Positions 11,919 to 23,188 of a stretch of 64,000 nucleotides of DNA are shown here, in pieces. Positions within the stretch are counted from its first letter, which is position 1; every line of letters begins with the position of its first letter. A program made the translations under genes and the position numbers. Where the stretch lies: NCBI GenBank assembly GCA_948099385.1, contig CANUEZ040000047.1:27174501-27238500 (forward strand), written 5' to 3'. The stretch is from Fasciola hepatica (Eukaryota > Platyhelminthes > Trematoda > Plagiorchiida > Fasciolidae). The notes under the pieces are model-generated. The model was given only the letters and a program-made list of their open reading frames with translations, was not told the DNA's origin and made no database searches.

Positions 11919-14900
11919 GATCAATCTGAACTCATCAAAATGTTACAGCAACAGCAAAAGGCAATTTTGGAACAACAACGGCAACAGACGAAGATGATAG
12001 AATTATTAACATCACACTTCGGTTCTAGTAATGTCACAAGCGATGATCAATCGTCGGTAACGAAACTGAAAGAATCACTCGCGGCCAGCATTCAGGAATT
12101 CATTTACGACGCAGAAAATGGGATAACTTTCACTTCGTGGTACAGACGATATGAAGATGTTTTTTTGGTTGACGGTGCATCTTTGGACGAGCAATCGAAA
12201 GTGCGTTTACTTATGCAGAAGCTGGGACCTACAGAACACACTCAGTATTGCAATTACATCCTGCCACAGCATCCTCGAGATTTTCCGCTGAAGGAAACAG
12301 TGTCTAAGCTGAGCTCAATCTTCGGCGAAAGGTCGTCATTATTCAATATACGATACAACTGCCTCAAAATAGTCAGAAACTCAGCCGAAGAAATAGTCTC
12401 CTACGCTGGTCGGGTCAACAAAGAGTGTGAACGTTTTAAACTTAAAGAAATCACAAATGATCAATTCAAAGCACTGATTTTTGTCGCTGGATTGACATCT
12501 CCAGATGATGCCGAACTGCGTACGACGCTGCTGGCAAAGCTGGACTCTTCAGAAAAACAGTCCGTGCAAGATCTAACTGCTGAATACATCAGACTCATGA
12601 ACTTAAAACAAGATTCCAAAATGGTCCAGCACGTATCACCGTCTACTGAAAATACGATTGTAGACAAAATAACTGGAAACACAGTTTCACAACCTCGCGA
12701 AACGCGTGCAATGACACCATTCCAAAGACCGCCTTCTACTTGCTGGAACTGTGGAAAATGGCATTTTGTTCGATTTTGTCGTTACCGGACACATTTTTGT
12801 CAGGAGTGTGGACGTGTGGGGCACAAAGAAGGATTTTGTGGGCGCTCACAAAACAGAAGACCAGTAAACAACTTCTGTGCATTTCGTCGCATCAGGCACC
12901 AGTCAAACGCCGTATTCGCAGCCACGAGCCCTTCACTGAACCAATTGCGGAAATACGTGACGTTAACTGTGAATGGCCATCCAGTAACTCTGCAGCTGAA
13001 CACGGCATTGTATATAACAATCATTTCACGCTCAACTTGGGTTGCTCTTGGGGAGCCCTCGTACAATGCTACAAACCGGGTTGCTCGAAATGCCACGGGT
13101 CAACGAATACCATTCCTTGGAGAGCTAGAATGTGAGTTTCATTTTCGTGACCGCTATGGTAATGGCATCTGTTATATATCAACCGCTGATAATTTAAATC
13201 TTCTCGGTATTGACTGGATTAATAAGCTTCAGTTATGGGATGTACCGTTCAGTTCCATTTGTGACTCAAATAACCCGACTTCACTGTCACGCTCGCACTC
13301 ACCAGACGTATACGACGTTGCGAACATTACCAACACTCCAACAGTTGAGGATATTCGGGAGAAGCACGCCGAAATATTTCAGCCAGGCTTGGGGTTGTGC
13401 ACCAAGGCTAAAGCGATCCTTTATCTAAAACCCGGGTCTAAACCAGTCTTTCGCCCAAAACGGCCTGTTCCATATGCTGCTTTGAAATCAATAGATCAGG
13501 AACTCGAAAGACTGCAGACAGCAGGAGTACTTACACAAGTTAATTATTCCGCTTGGGCCGCACCAATTGTGGTGGTTAAGAAGGCAGATGGTTCGGTTCG
13601 CATATGTGCCGATTTCTCCACTGGACTAAATGATTGCCTAGAAACACATCAGTATCCACTACCGACCCCGGAAGATTTGTTTTCCAAACTTAACGGAGGT
13701 AAAATATTCTCAAAAATCGATTTATCTGATGCCTACCTCCAGGTTGAAGTGGATAATGCATGTAAAGAGTTGCTGACTATCAATACCCATCGCGGTTTGT
13801 ATCAATACAATAGATTGCCATTCGGAGTAAAGTGCGCTCCGGCCATATTCCAGCAGATCATTGACACAATGCTGACTGACTTTCCATTCGCACTGGCCTA
13901 CATGGATGATATTGTCATTGTTAGTGAGTCTAGAGCTGAACATGTGCAACATTTGAACGAAGTATTACATAAAATCCGACTTTTCGGATTCAAGTTACGT
14001 ATCGCGAAATGCTCATTTTTCCTCCCAAGCATACAGTTTCTCGGCTTTATCATTGATAAAAACGGACGACGCCCAGACCCCTCCAAGGTGGCACCTATTA
14101 CCCAAATGCCTGCACCCAAAAACAAAGTGGAATTGCAATCTCTCCTCGGTCTTGTAAACTATTACAATAATTTCATCCCAAACATGCACAATATTAGAGC
14201 CCCATTGAACGCCTTATTGAAACGGGATTCCGAATGGCGATGGTCAAAAGACTGTCAATCATCCTTTGACGAATTGAAGCGGCTGTTGACATCCACCCTG
14301 ATGCTGACCCACTATGATCCCTGTTTACCCATAATCGTCGCTGCAGACGCCTCTGAATACGGCATTGGGGCAGTGCTCCTCCATAAATTTCCAGATGGCT
14401 CACAGAAGGCGGTGTCCCACGCCTCTCGGGCGCTCATAAACGCTGAACGAAATTACAGTCAGATAGAGAAAGAAGGCCTGGCGTTGGTATTCGCAGTTCA
14501 AAAATTCCATAAATTTCTTCATGGTAGACGTTTTACCCTGTGTACTGATCACAAACCACTATTAGCCATTTTTGGTACAAAAAAAGGCATTCCTCTTCAT
14601 ACCGCAAACCGACTACAACGATGGGCAACAGTACTACTTGGTTATGACTTTGTGATTAGGTACATCCGCACAGACAGTTTCGGACATGCTGACGCATTAT
14701 CTCGCCTAATACAAAGGAATTCAGCTAATCAACCTGATGAAGACTTGGTAATATCCTCAGTTGAAGTTGATTTTGAAGTCAAGCAGGTGTTTCGCGAGTC
14801 AATCCGTAATCTGCCTGTCACGTTCACTACGATACAAAGCGAAACTGAATCAGACCTTGATCTTCAGCAAATAATTTATTTTCTGAAAACTGGCTGGCCT

Positions 14901-16151
14901 CAAAATATCACCGATCATTACATCATGCAATTTTATCGTCGGAAAGATGCAGTCACGATAGTAGATGGGTGCCTAATGTTGTCTGGACGCATAGTGATTC
15001 CTAAGACGCTGCAAACCAGAGTTCTGAGGCAATTGCATAGTGGTCATCCGGGTATCACACCTATGAAAGCACTAGCTCGAAGTTATGCTTACTGGCCCAA
15101 CATTGACAAGCAGATTGAAGAGTACGTTAGATGTTGTGAAGATTGTCAAATTGCTGCTAAGGCGCCCATCAAGGTTCCGCTACACTCTTGGCCGTTACCC
15201 ACAGGACCTTGGAAACGGGTTCATGTCGACTTTGCAGATCCAATGAATCAACAGTATTTCATAGTAATAGTTGATTCTTACTCGAAATGGCCGGAAATAT
15301 TTCCTATGAAAACTATCTCTACTTCAAGCACCATTGTCATCTTGAGACGCCTTTACGCTCAATTTGGGATTCCTGAAACCCTAGTCACGGATAACGGGGC
15401 CCAGTTTACCTCCATTGAGTTCACTAACTTCTGCCAATCCATGACAATTGAGCACGTACGGAGTCCAGTTTATCACCCTCAATCAAACGGTCAAGCGGAA
15501 CGCTTTGTAGACACACTGAAACGGGCTTTCAAAAAGTTGCAAGGGGAAGGAAGCATACAAAAGATACTTGACAACTTCCTGATGACGTATCGCTCAACTC
15601 CTAACGCATCAGTCCCAAACAATGCCTCACCAGCAGAAGCCTTCCTTGGCAGACGCATGCGAATACAGTTAGATGCCATGTACCCTACGGTCACACCAAG
15701 TTTTCGAAACGAACACATGGAAAGGCGCTTCAACAGATTTCACGGTGCAAGGCCACGCAGCTTCAGCAAAGGGGATCGTGTTTATGTTCTCGATTTTCGT
15801 CACCCTTCAAGACAATGGATGCCAGGAGTAATTGTTAGCCGACTGGGTAATGTGATATATGGTGTTCGGTTAGACAGTGGAACAGCCAAACGACATGTCA
15901 ACCACATCAGGAGGCGTTACAGTGCTGCAGCGGTAGATGAGAAGAACGAGGTAGAACTACCATTACATGTACTTTTGGATACCTTTGCATTACCAGTGAC
16001 AGAAAAGAAAACGGCATCACCTGCGCCACCGAGTTCTGACTATTTTACCGAGCGGCGATACTCAACGCGGTACCGGTCCCCTATTAAAAGACTTTCTATT
16101 GATCCCCATAAAAAGTCTTACGAGTCGATTTCTATTTGCGGGGGAAGGTGA
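11913..16151 (+). CDS. Gag-pol polyprotein of the Gypsy element
   Basis: Single 1,412-codon frame for capsid, protease, reverse transcriptase, RNase H and integrase, with no frameshift between gag and pol. Visible in order: a Q-rich, probably coiled N-terminus (residues 8-24); two zinc knuckles, C277-X2-C-X3-H-X4-C289 (short spacing) and C296-X2-C-X4-H-X4-C309; a retropepsin-like region in which the usual catalytic Asp-Thr-Gly is N363-T-A, ending at LLGIDW (430-435); RT with YMDD (663-666); RNase H with D812 and TDHKPL (878-883); integrase zinc domain (H1042, H1045, C1075, C1078) and catalytic D1106, D1160, E1196 with the classical 35-residue spacing; then a basic GPY/F-like tail. The ATG at 11,913 is the first in the frame. 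The stop codon TGA is the first three bases of the 3' LTR. The protease change suggests this copy cannot process its own polyprotein in the normal way. Confidence 0.93.
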   Translation: MADQSELIKMLQQQQKAILEQQRQQTKMIELLTSHFGSSNVTSDDQSSVTKLKESLAASIQEFIYDAENGITFTSWYRRYEDVFLVDGASLDEQSKVRLLMQKLGPTEHTQYCNYILPQHPRDFPLKETVSKLSSIFGERSSLFNIRYNCLKIVRNSAEEIVSYAGRVNKECERFKLKEITNDQFKALIFVAGLTSPDDAELRTTLLAKLDSSEKQSVQDLTAEYIRLMNLKQDSKMVQHVSPSTENTIVDKITGNTVSQPRETRAMTPFQRPPSTCWNCGKWHFVRFCRYRTHFCQECGRVGHKEGFCGRSQNRRPVNNFCAFRRIRHQSNAVFAATSPSLNQLRKYVTLTVNGHPVTLQLNTALYITIISRSTWVALGEPSYNATNRVARNATGQRIPFLGELECEFHFRDRYGNGICYISTADNLNLLGIDWINKLQLWDVPFSSICDSNNPTSLSRSHSPDVYDVANITNTPTVEDIREKHAEIFQPGLGLCTKAKAILYLKPGSKPVFRPKRPVPYAALKSIDQELERLQTAGVLTQVNYSAWAAPIVVVKKADGSVRICADFSTGLNDCLETHQYPLPTPEDLFSKLNGGKIFSKIDLSDAYLQVEVDNACKELLTINTHRGLYQYNRLPFGVKCAPAIFQQIIDTMLTDFPFALAYMDDIVIVSESRAEHVQHLNEVLHKIRLFGFKLRIAKCSFFLPSIQFLGFIIDKNGRRPDPSKVAPITQMPAPKNKVELQSLLGLVNYYNNFIPNMHNIRAPLNALLKRDSEWRWSKDCQSSFDELKRLLTSTLMLTHYDPCLPIIVAADASEYGIGAVLLHKFPDGSQKAVSHASRALINAERNYSQIEKEGLALVFAVQKFHKFLHGRRFTLCTDHKPLLAIFGTKKGIPLHTANRLQRWATVLLGYDFVIRYIRTDSFGHADALSRLIQRNSANQPDEDLVISSVEVDFEVKQVFRESIRNLPVTFTTIQSETESDLDLQQIIYFLKTGWPQNITDHYIMQFYRRKDAVTIVDGCLMLSGRIVIPKTLQTRVLRQLHSGHPGITPMKALARSYAYWPNIDKQIEEYVRCCEDCQIAAKAPIKVPLHSWPLPTGPWKRVHVDFADPMNQQYFIVIVDSYSKWPEIFPMKTISTSSTIVILRRLYAQFGIPETLVTDNGAQFTSIEFTNFCQSMTIEHVRSPVYHPQSNGQAERFVDTLKRAFKKLQGEGSIQKILDNFLMTYRSTPNASVPNNASPAEAFLGRRMRIQLDAMYPTVTPSFRNEHMERRFNRFHGARPRSFSKGDRVYVLDFRHPSRQWMPGVIVSRLGNVIYGVRLDSGTAKRHVNHIRRRYSAAAVDEKNEVELPLHVLLDTFALPVTEKKTASPAPPSSDYFTERRYSTRYRSPIKRLSIDPHKKSYESISICGGR
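16138..16148 (+). promoter_or_regulatory. Polypurine tract
   Basis: gggggaagg directly precedes the 3' LTR and is the expected plus-strand primer. It doubles as the last codons of gag-pol. Confidence 0.8.
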
Positions 16152-16405
16152 GCGGACTGTCAGCTGACGCTATGCGCATGCATACACACACATACACACG
16201 CACAAGCTCGCGTACGCGTACGCTCACACGCAACAATGTTTGAACTGTCCGGTTATTCGCGAAGCCGCAATCGCTCATTTTGTATCGATTTACTTTTATC
16301 GATCTATTTGTTAGACGTGCCTGTATGTCGCGTTCAGATTCATTCAAAAAAAAGACCTACTCAGTGATCGGGTGTTCTGTGCCTCCTAGCAGCTGAGTCA
16401 TAACA
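16149..16405 (+). repeat. 3' long terminal repeat
   Basis: 257 bp, identical to the 5' LTR except for four transitions. It starts with the TGA that also terminates gag-pol and ends GTCATAACA. Confidence 0.95.
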
Positions 16406-16410
16406 GTTAG
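16406..16410. repeat. Target-site duplication GTTAG, right copy
   Basis: Matches 11,633-11,637. Confidence 0.9.
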
Positions 16411-17760
16411 TCCAGACTTGGGATCTTTCTCTATTTCGAACAAACCTGAAATTACCCCAAGTCTAAAGCTTCGTCCCCTTTAGGCCCCCATGGCCTCCCT
16501 CTGCAATTTTCAGCCTTGGGGCTGCCCAGCTCGTGGAACACATGGCAATTTTGTTGAATAAATCCCTATCAAACTGATCAGTCCCTGATTTTGGGCGACC
16601 ATTGCCCACTGTCCCAATTTCCATGGGTCCTAACACAAAAGGGGCAGAAAAGCGTCCTCGTTCGACAACTCTCACATCGGCAGCACAAATTATTGTCCAG
16701 TTAGCTTACAAATCCAAAAGATCCACTCCCAGTGCTACTGCTTCCTTAGTTTATTTCGTAACATAATCTCTCAACAGATCCACTACATGTCTTGATGATT
16801 TCTCAGCTTTTGATTTAGCATCCCGTCCTCCTCTTCAGAAGCTCGATGCCTTTAACCATCCTTCACAAATTCTTGTTCAGCTCCCAAAGTATTTTCACAA
16901 TACAATACAGAAAACTTGGTAAGAAACATATGTTTCAAACCCTTTCTTTGCCCTCTCTGGAGTACTCTGGGGTGCCGTGTCTCTCCCCTTCTTACTTTTG
17001 ACATATATCAACGACCTACCAGTTTTCTCCTCGTCTGAGTTATTTAAATACCCTGACGATCTACCTCCCTGCAAGATATTTTCCGAATCCTCCGAGTTCA
17101 AAAATTTTGGCAAACCTATCACAAGTAGAACATTTTGGTTTGAATCATACCCTTTCAAATGTCTTGAATATGTTCTCAATAATTCCCGTTCTACTTTGCC
17201 TGCAGGTTTTCCTTTCTTTAATTCCTAATCCCTATCTACAATAAGCACTCTCCGGTCCCTTGGAGTTAACTTTGGTAAAAATCGACCTACAGAGCTCACA
17301 TTCTAATTTGTACTAGAAAGGTGTGAAGTCTCTCCTCTCAAATACGGAACCTCAGACAGTTTCGGTAAACCCAATCTGTTATTTTACTTTGTGCTCTAAA
17401 GTGCTTTTCCGAACCTGCTTCAATGTCCCCTCCCCATTGTTTCCCGGCCTTCTGAAATAGGACCTTAGAGCTATGCGCCTTGGATTGGTAATCGTAAGCC
17501 GTGTTTCACCTATCACCTCTGATACTCCTTTGACTGAATTCATGGACTAACATGCTGAGTCACTTTTGTACCTAGCCCAGAAAATACTCCGAAACCCTAC
17601 TCGTCCATTACACATTGACTTGTCATCGTATCTCTCCCATGCATCTACCCGTTGCGCTTTCTGTCAGTTTTCCTCAATAAGGAATCTGTAGAAAATATCT
17701 CCCATAATCTATCTTGCTCGAAGTAGTGTGGTACCGGCCGAAAGCTAGAAAACAACCAAA
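16411..17760 (+). pseudogene. CR1-like non-LTR retrotransposon, reverse-transcriptase part (decayed)
   Basis: Continuation of the LINE interrupted by the Gypsy element. In changing plus-strand frames one reads NYCPVSLQIQ (about 16,690; family pattern NYRPISL), then GVLWGAVSLPFLLLTYINDL (about 16,960-17,015; family pattern GVPQGSVLGPLLFLIYINDL), then a P-D-D segment where F/Y-A-D-D belongs (about 17,053), DLGVNFG-like text near 17,260, and a C-terminal tail with LSSYLSHAST near 17,620. Stops and indels are frequent. The end near 17,760 is approximate. Motif order on both sides of the insertion supports one split copy. Confidence 0.65.
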
Positions 17761-19414
17761 CTACACACACTGTTTACTCCAGGGAAGTCGACACTGATTG
17801 AGATCTGGACTACTAGAAAATGACTGCTTTGAGTGAATCGCCAAGATATTTTCTAGTCAGTAAGTCATGCCAGTTTTCTCAAAATGAATCCATTATTTAG
17901 ACCCTACAAGGCCAGCTCAAACTGTAGACTTTTCGATAAACTGGAAGCACTTGATAAGCGTAACGGACAGATTGTTTTGTTCATATGTTGAAGGTCACTG
18001 TATCTTAGCAGGATGTTGTAGCTTTTATTCAACGTGATTTGGATTATCTTTAGGAATAGAAGTAGGTTCGCCGTATTGTAGCCTATTCTCCATATCCAAT
18101 GAATGATCTGAAGTTTGGCCTCTGAAATGATGTTTTGATAAACACAAAGCGCGATTATTTGCGCCCATTTATGTGTTGTGTTCGACATGAAAAGGCATAT
18201 GCTTAGACAGGCAATCTCGCACGCACAGATACGCATACACACGTAAGTACAGTGATAACGTTTGCCATGCTTCTTCCCGGACGGCTTTCAAAAATCAGAT
18301 TATGTCGATTGTTGCACAACCTTGCGCAGCTTAACCCAATTGTACAGTTGTCTTGCCTTTTCGATGACGTACAGCCTTGACTAAAGAACCTGCATACGTG
18401 TCGACATTTTCAATTTCTTCCCTGTACTTGTTTCCGCCGTTCGTTTGTACAGAATCCATGTTCACTTATGCAAATGAGACTTCTTTCTGTTACCGAATTG
18501 GTGAACATAACAATGTGAGAATGCATGATTAGCAATGAACAATCACACTCTGGATAAGTACACACGTTAATGAAATTTCATTGACGATTGTTTCTTCTCC
18601 TCGATGTTTTTTCACTTTAACTTTCATTCTGTGACATAACAGAGATCGGGAATATAAAATTCCAAATAATTTGATGTTTGTATCAATAGTTCCGTGGTGA
18701 TCCGTGGTCGGTTGACCTAGTGTGATCTTGGTGACCATGATAAACGAGCACGAAGCATAAGAGTTTACAATGTGTACAGTGTCAAGTAAGAACAATTTCG
18801 AAAATCGTGTATATGAAGTTCAAAGAAAGTGGTTTTTGTCAAATATGTGTAACTGAAGACCCAAATAACATCGCGTGTGATCGACTGAAACTTGGTATCC
18901 TGTGTCCTATAAAATCGGTTACGCCGTGCAACTGAAGAACACATGAAGTTGGTTCGTAATTCACTTGTCTGTTGATTGGCTTTCCACAGCCTTTGGCGAA
19001 AATGAACAATATCAAATAATCGTGATAAATATTCTCATATTCCGTGAAAAACTCACTCCAGTGACTTGAGGTTATGACAACTAATATACCGGTTGCAATA
19101 AATTATGTTCAACTTTGTTGGGAGAATGTTACGAATGACGGTTTGAAAAATGCGCATTTTATAGGGTGCGAAAATATGAATGTTGCAACTGTTCAGCTCC
19201 ATGTGTCTTCTATAAAGTCCGTCCTGCATCAGCCTCGGGTACAGCCATCCTTTTGTTGTTACATTATGCAGTAAAGAAATCACAACTATTTTAAAGACGA
19301 TTTGTAGAGTTTTCTTCCTACTCATTTTCACACATCATAAATCCATCTACCAGTTGACTGACCAATACAGCGCATAGTCTGTCCCATGAGGTCTTGGACA
19401 AAATGTGCCGTTGA
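17761..19414. other. No recognisable gene
   Basis: AT-rich sequence with short open frames (longest 112 codons, 17,904-18,242, minus) without motifs. The LINE homology fades out at the left, and the A repeat begins sharply at the right. Confidence 0.45.
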
Positions 19415-22319
19415 CATCTATAAAACTCTACCGTTCCATATCTGGCCTGAATCCCCACAAACTGAGCATGAGTATTTGCAGAATTTCTTGGTATTATTGA
19501 TATTTAAAATTTGTTTTTCATCCCATTGATTCAGCCAGCAAAAAACTGTACATCGTTTTTGACTCGAAGGAAGACATCTGTCTACGGAAGTCACGTGGGC
19601 ACAAGCTTAGTTACTGCACGCAGCTAGTGTGCAGTATTGAAATGGAAACCGTAGTACCAATTAGTGATGGGAATCACCTAACTTGGTGCCATTGGGGCAA
19701 TCATAAATCATGACTCACACAGGGTCAAATGGACAATTTGCTTAGGATTTCCATAACAAAACAACAATAATTGGGAGCTTAGTAAAAACTAATCAATAGC
19801 TGCATATTGCGTAGTGTTACTCGTTGATGAACGATCGTAGCACAAATGAACATCAGTTTCATGCGGTTTTCTGTTGAGATATTTTAAACACTGGTGTTTA
19901 TTATGAATTGAGGGTGCACGGGAAGTATATAGGGGACATGTCGAGGCAGCGGCCCTGTACTATGTCTAGTGTGTTTGTTATTGCCTATATTGTAACAGTC
20001 ACTGATCACAGGTAAGAGAATTGGAACCCAGTAGACCTTTGTCAAGCAATGGAAAGATCGTTCCTCCTTTGATGCAGTCGATTTGAGGAGATATGCAGTG
20101 TTGATAATTACAAGCGAGTTTGGATAAGCCGCATCGTAATTCCGTGGTTTAGGTGGACTAAAAGTGCGTCCACACGGTATGACGATCAATATTAAGAACA
20201 ATTAGAATATGATACTAAAATTTCCTTTACCTCTTATAGTACCTGAGAAGGTTTATTTTCACTTCAGTAGTACCAGTATGGCCAATTCAAACTAACAGAT
20301 CTTCTAGAAATTTGATTCATTTAGGAGTATTTTTACTGTTCCATCATTTACCATAATCGGAAACGTCAGTTCTACTAGCTACATTCTCAATGGAACGTTC
20401 GATCAGTTTGTGCCCGAATCCTAAGAACACAGGTAGTGTCCATGCAAAGCAAGCCGATGTTGGCCAGAGCAGATAGCCTCGTGGTAACTCGTGGAACTAG
20501 AAGTTGTCCACCCCGGGTCCGGTTCTTATGGATACGTAAGGATAATAAATTAGTATACACAAATGGTCAGTTATTTCAAGAAGCGGGCAGCTGCTCATTG
20601 GAGGCTGTCGACAGGTAAGGTGATTGACTGGAGCAGGATTTGAGCTCCAAATCATCTGGTCAAAGCCTATCCAATAGACATACTGACTACAGCCCGTCAT
20701 TTTAATAACCAACCTAACGATCGATTATCACATTGTGTTTACAGACAGCATCGTTCAATTTGAGTGACATAATTATGATCGCGTATATGCTTGACATGAA
20801 TTGAACCAATATAGTCCCAGTTTTTCGCCTCCCAACTAATATCATCTGACGTGCCGTGAAGAATCAGAAAGATGTTGGTTGTTCATTGATTGATCAAATA
20901 ACGAAACGTTTGTTGGCCATTACCCAAAATATGTGTGCTGAATATCAAAACAAACCATATACTGGTAATATATGAACACCGTAAATGCTGAATCAGATTG
21001 AAAGAATTATCATTTCAGCAGTAAACTGCAAGTTTATTAATTTCATTTCGCTTCAACGAGGAGGACTGACGATTTCATTGTTGAGGAATCACTGGAGTTT
21101 GAGTATAATAACTACTGATGTCATCTGATGAAGGGAGCCTACAGAACGGAGTGTATATATTTGTAGCTCACAGTCCAAACTCACTGAAAACCCGCCATTT
21201 GGCTGACTACTATGTGAAGTGGAAAATCTTACATGTTGAAGTTTGGTTCGATGGAGCACGTTATTTTTACATTCTTTTAAAGTGATTCTCTCATTGATTC
21301 ATCCGAACAAAATTATTAAGTCTGCTGAGATGCACCAAACCAAGTTGCGCATTCTGTACGTTTTACATCATGCTTGGTGAAATGTTTGTTTTTCGAGACT
21401 CGTGTTAACTCTTAGTGCATTGTTCAAACACCAGGAACTCGGTGCAAATATCAACATCCAGCAAGCACTGTATTTGTTTCCACATTATTTGGAAGCAGTT
21501 TAACGTGATTTCCCTCCAACAGAATAATAACCGAATCTCCCATCATTGGGGTTCATGGTCATCCCCTGTGGACATTATTGGACCTCGTTTCACAATAAAA
21601 ACACAGGACTTTCTTGCCAGTTTTCTTGTGATCTCTGAACCTACTGATATGAATGCCTGACATCACTGATCAAACTGAGATGTTCACAAACCAACATCAT
21701 TGAATGAACATTTATTCATATCATCTAACACCTTACTATTGATAATACAATGTCCATTACTCACCGAGATGTTCATAATGGCATACAAAGTCCGGTTTAA
21801 CAGAGAGGCTATAAATCATTCATACCAGTGACTTATATGATAAGGCATGTCCGTTTACTTATCTGCCTTACGGCAAGCTTCATTATTTGGACTCGTGCGA
21901 GATGGGTAATCAACACCAACCGAAGATAGTCATTACACTGGCTTCTCTAAATCCCTGTGTCAAATGATGGTCTGACCACCGTTTCATTAATCACCGAAAT
22001 GGATGTGGTAGAAACATTCAATTAGCCATTCCATCAATATGTAGGTGGAAATATATTTATGAATCTCCTCCAACTGTATGTATTTCGTTTCATTGGGGAG
22101 TGACAGATCTGGCTATTCCAATGAATGAAATAAGGACAATAGCTGTGACAGACTGGGATGTAGAGTGAACACTTGGTCCAGCGATCGCCGGGTGAGCTGT
22201 CACGCGTATGTGCGATTGAAGAATGTCCAAAAAGAAATCTGTATTCAACAGTGACGCTCTGGTGCTAGACAAAGTGACTCAGAAGTATTCCATACAAGCT
22301 CCATTAACGCCAAGGCAAA

Positions 22320-22490
22320 TCCATAATTCGTGGCTCTGAGCTACACCATAAGCATAAATAGACAGAAAGAAAAAGATTCACAGCTTGGTGAGAAACCAAG
22401 AACAATGGGTAGTACCTTTCCGAAAATCGGGATAGTGCAGAAAATGAAAAACGGTCCACTTATCGGGTAGCCGAACGAATCCGTAGGGCA
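22320..22490 (+). repeat. Interspersed repeat segment in A
   Basis: The block from cgtggctctgagctacacca to gggtagccgaacga recurs in A' (reverse), in A'' (56,770-56,930) and, with much divergence, in the unique spacer (about 44,080-44,230). It is therefore part of a dispersed repeat older than the palindromes. Confidence 0.6.
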
Positions 22491-22699
22491 GTTCTGTTGC
22501 GGAACAATCAGTAAACCAGAAAACTTTTACCGTCACTAATGAATAAATCAGTTACGAAGGAGTGAATTAGACTATAATTGCAATACTAAGGAGAGTTATC
22601 AATAAATAAGTGCAAATGAGCTAAATCTGTGGGATAGATAAGAGCATGTGCCGATATGAATGGACATACTTGGCACCAAGTCTGTTATTGCGGTCGATA

Positions 22700-22770
22700 T
22701 GTGGTGGTCAGTGGTTGAGTGCGCTAGCAGAAACGTTAAGATTGGGAGTTCGAGTCTCTGCATGGCTGTA
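22700..22770 (+). repeat. tRNA-derived SINE head in A
   Basis: A box-like tggtcagtggttgag (22,705-22,719) is followed 27 nt later by a B box-like gagttcgagtctc (22,746-22,758), the spacing of an internal Pol III promoter. It does not complete a tRNA cloverleaf, so a SINE is more likely than a tRNA gene. The mirror copy is at 31,730-31,800. The segment is missing from A''. Confidence 0.55.
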
Positions 22771-23139
22771 CAAGTGAAACACTCAGGGGAATTATCACAC
22801 AGTAGAGATTTACACCTTTGAGTTAACAAGGTTATGAATAAGTACGTGAACTGTTCATGCAGTAGGCACCGTGAAACGCGATACATACACCAATGAGATA
22901 CCTTAGAAACAGAGAGGTTCTCGGTATCTGTACTCAGTAGTCATATGTACCTCAGCACAAAGGGTGAAGAAAAACTCTAATTACGAGTAGTTTTGAACCA
23001 AGTGAGACAACTGTCCATCATCAATCAGAGGACGAAGATGAATATCGTGATTTTACAAGCACTTGTTGATCGAGTTATTAGTTGTGGGACGTGAAGTTGG
23101 GTACGAATCACCAAAACCACTGTTCATCCAAATATGACC

Positions 23140-23144
<5 letters not shown>

Positions 23145-23184
<40 letters not shown>
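23145..23184. repeat. (AT)n microsatellite
   Basis: About 20 AT units. A mirror tract sits in A' at 31,316-31,354. A'' lacks it because of a larger deletion. Confidence 0.95.

Positions 23185-23188
<4 letters not shown>

Larger units (their letters stand above)
11638..16405 (+). mobile_element. Ty3/Gypsy LTR retrotransposon, apparently full length
   Basis: The element is 4,768 bp with two 257-bp LTRs (TG...CA ends), a GTTAG target duplication, a tRNA-type primer-binding site, one uninterrupted gag-pol frame and a polypurine tract. The LTRs differ at four sites, all transitions (about 1.6%), so the insertion is recent relative to the decayed LINE it interrupts. Total length and LTR size resemble Gulliver of Schistosoma japonicum as I remember it. 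That is a recollection, not a comparison. There is no env-like frame. It is the only element in the window with an open reading frame of full protein length. Confidence 0.95.
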
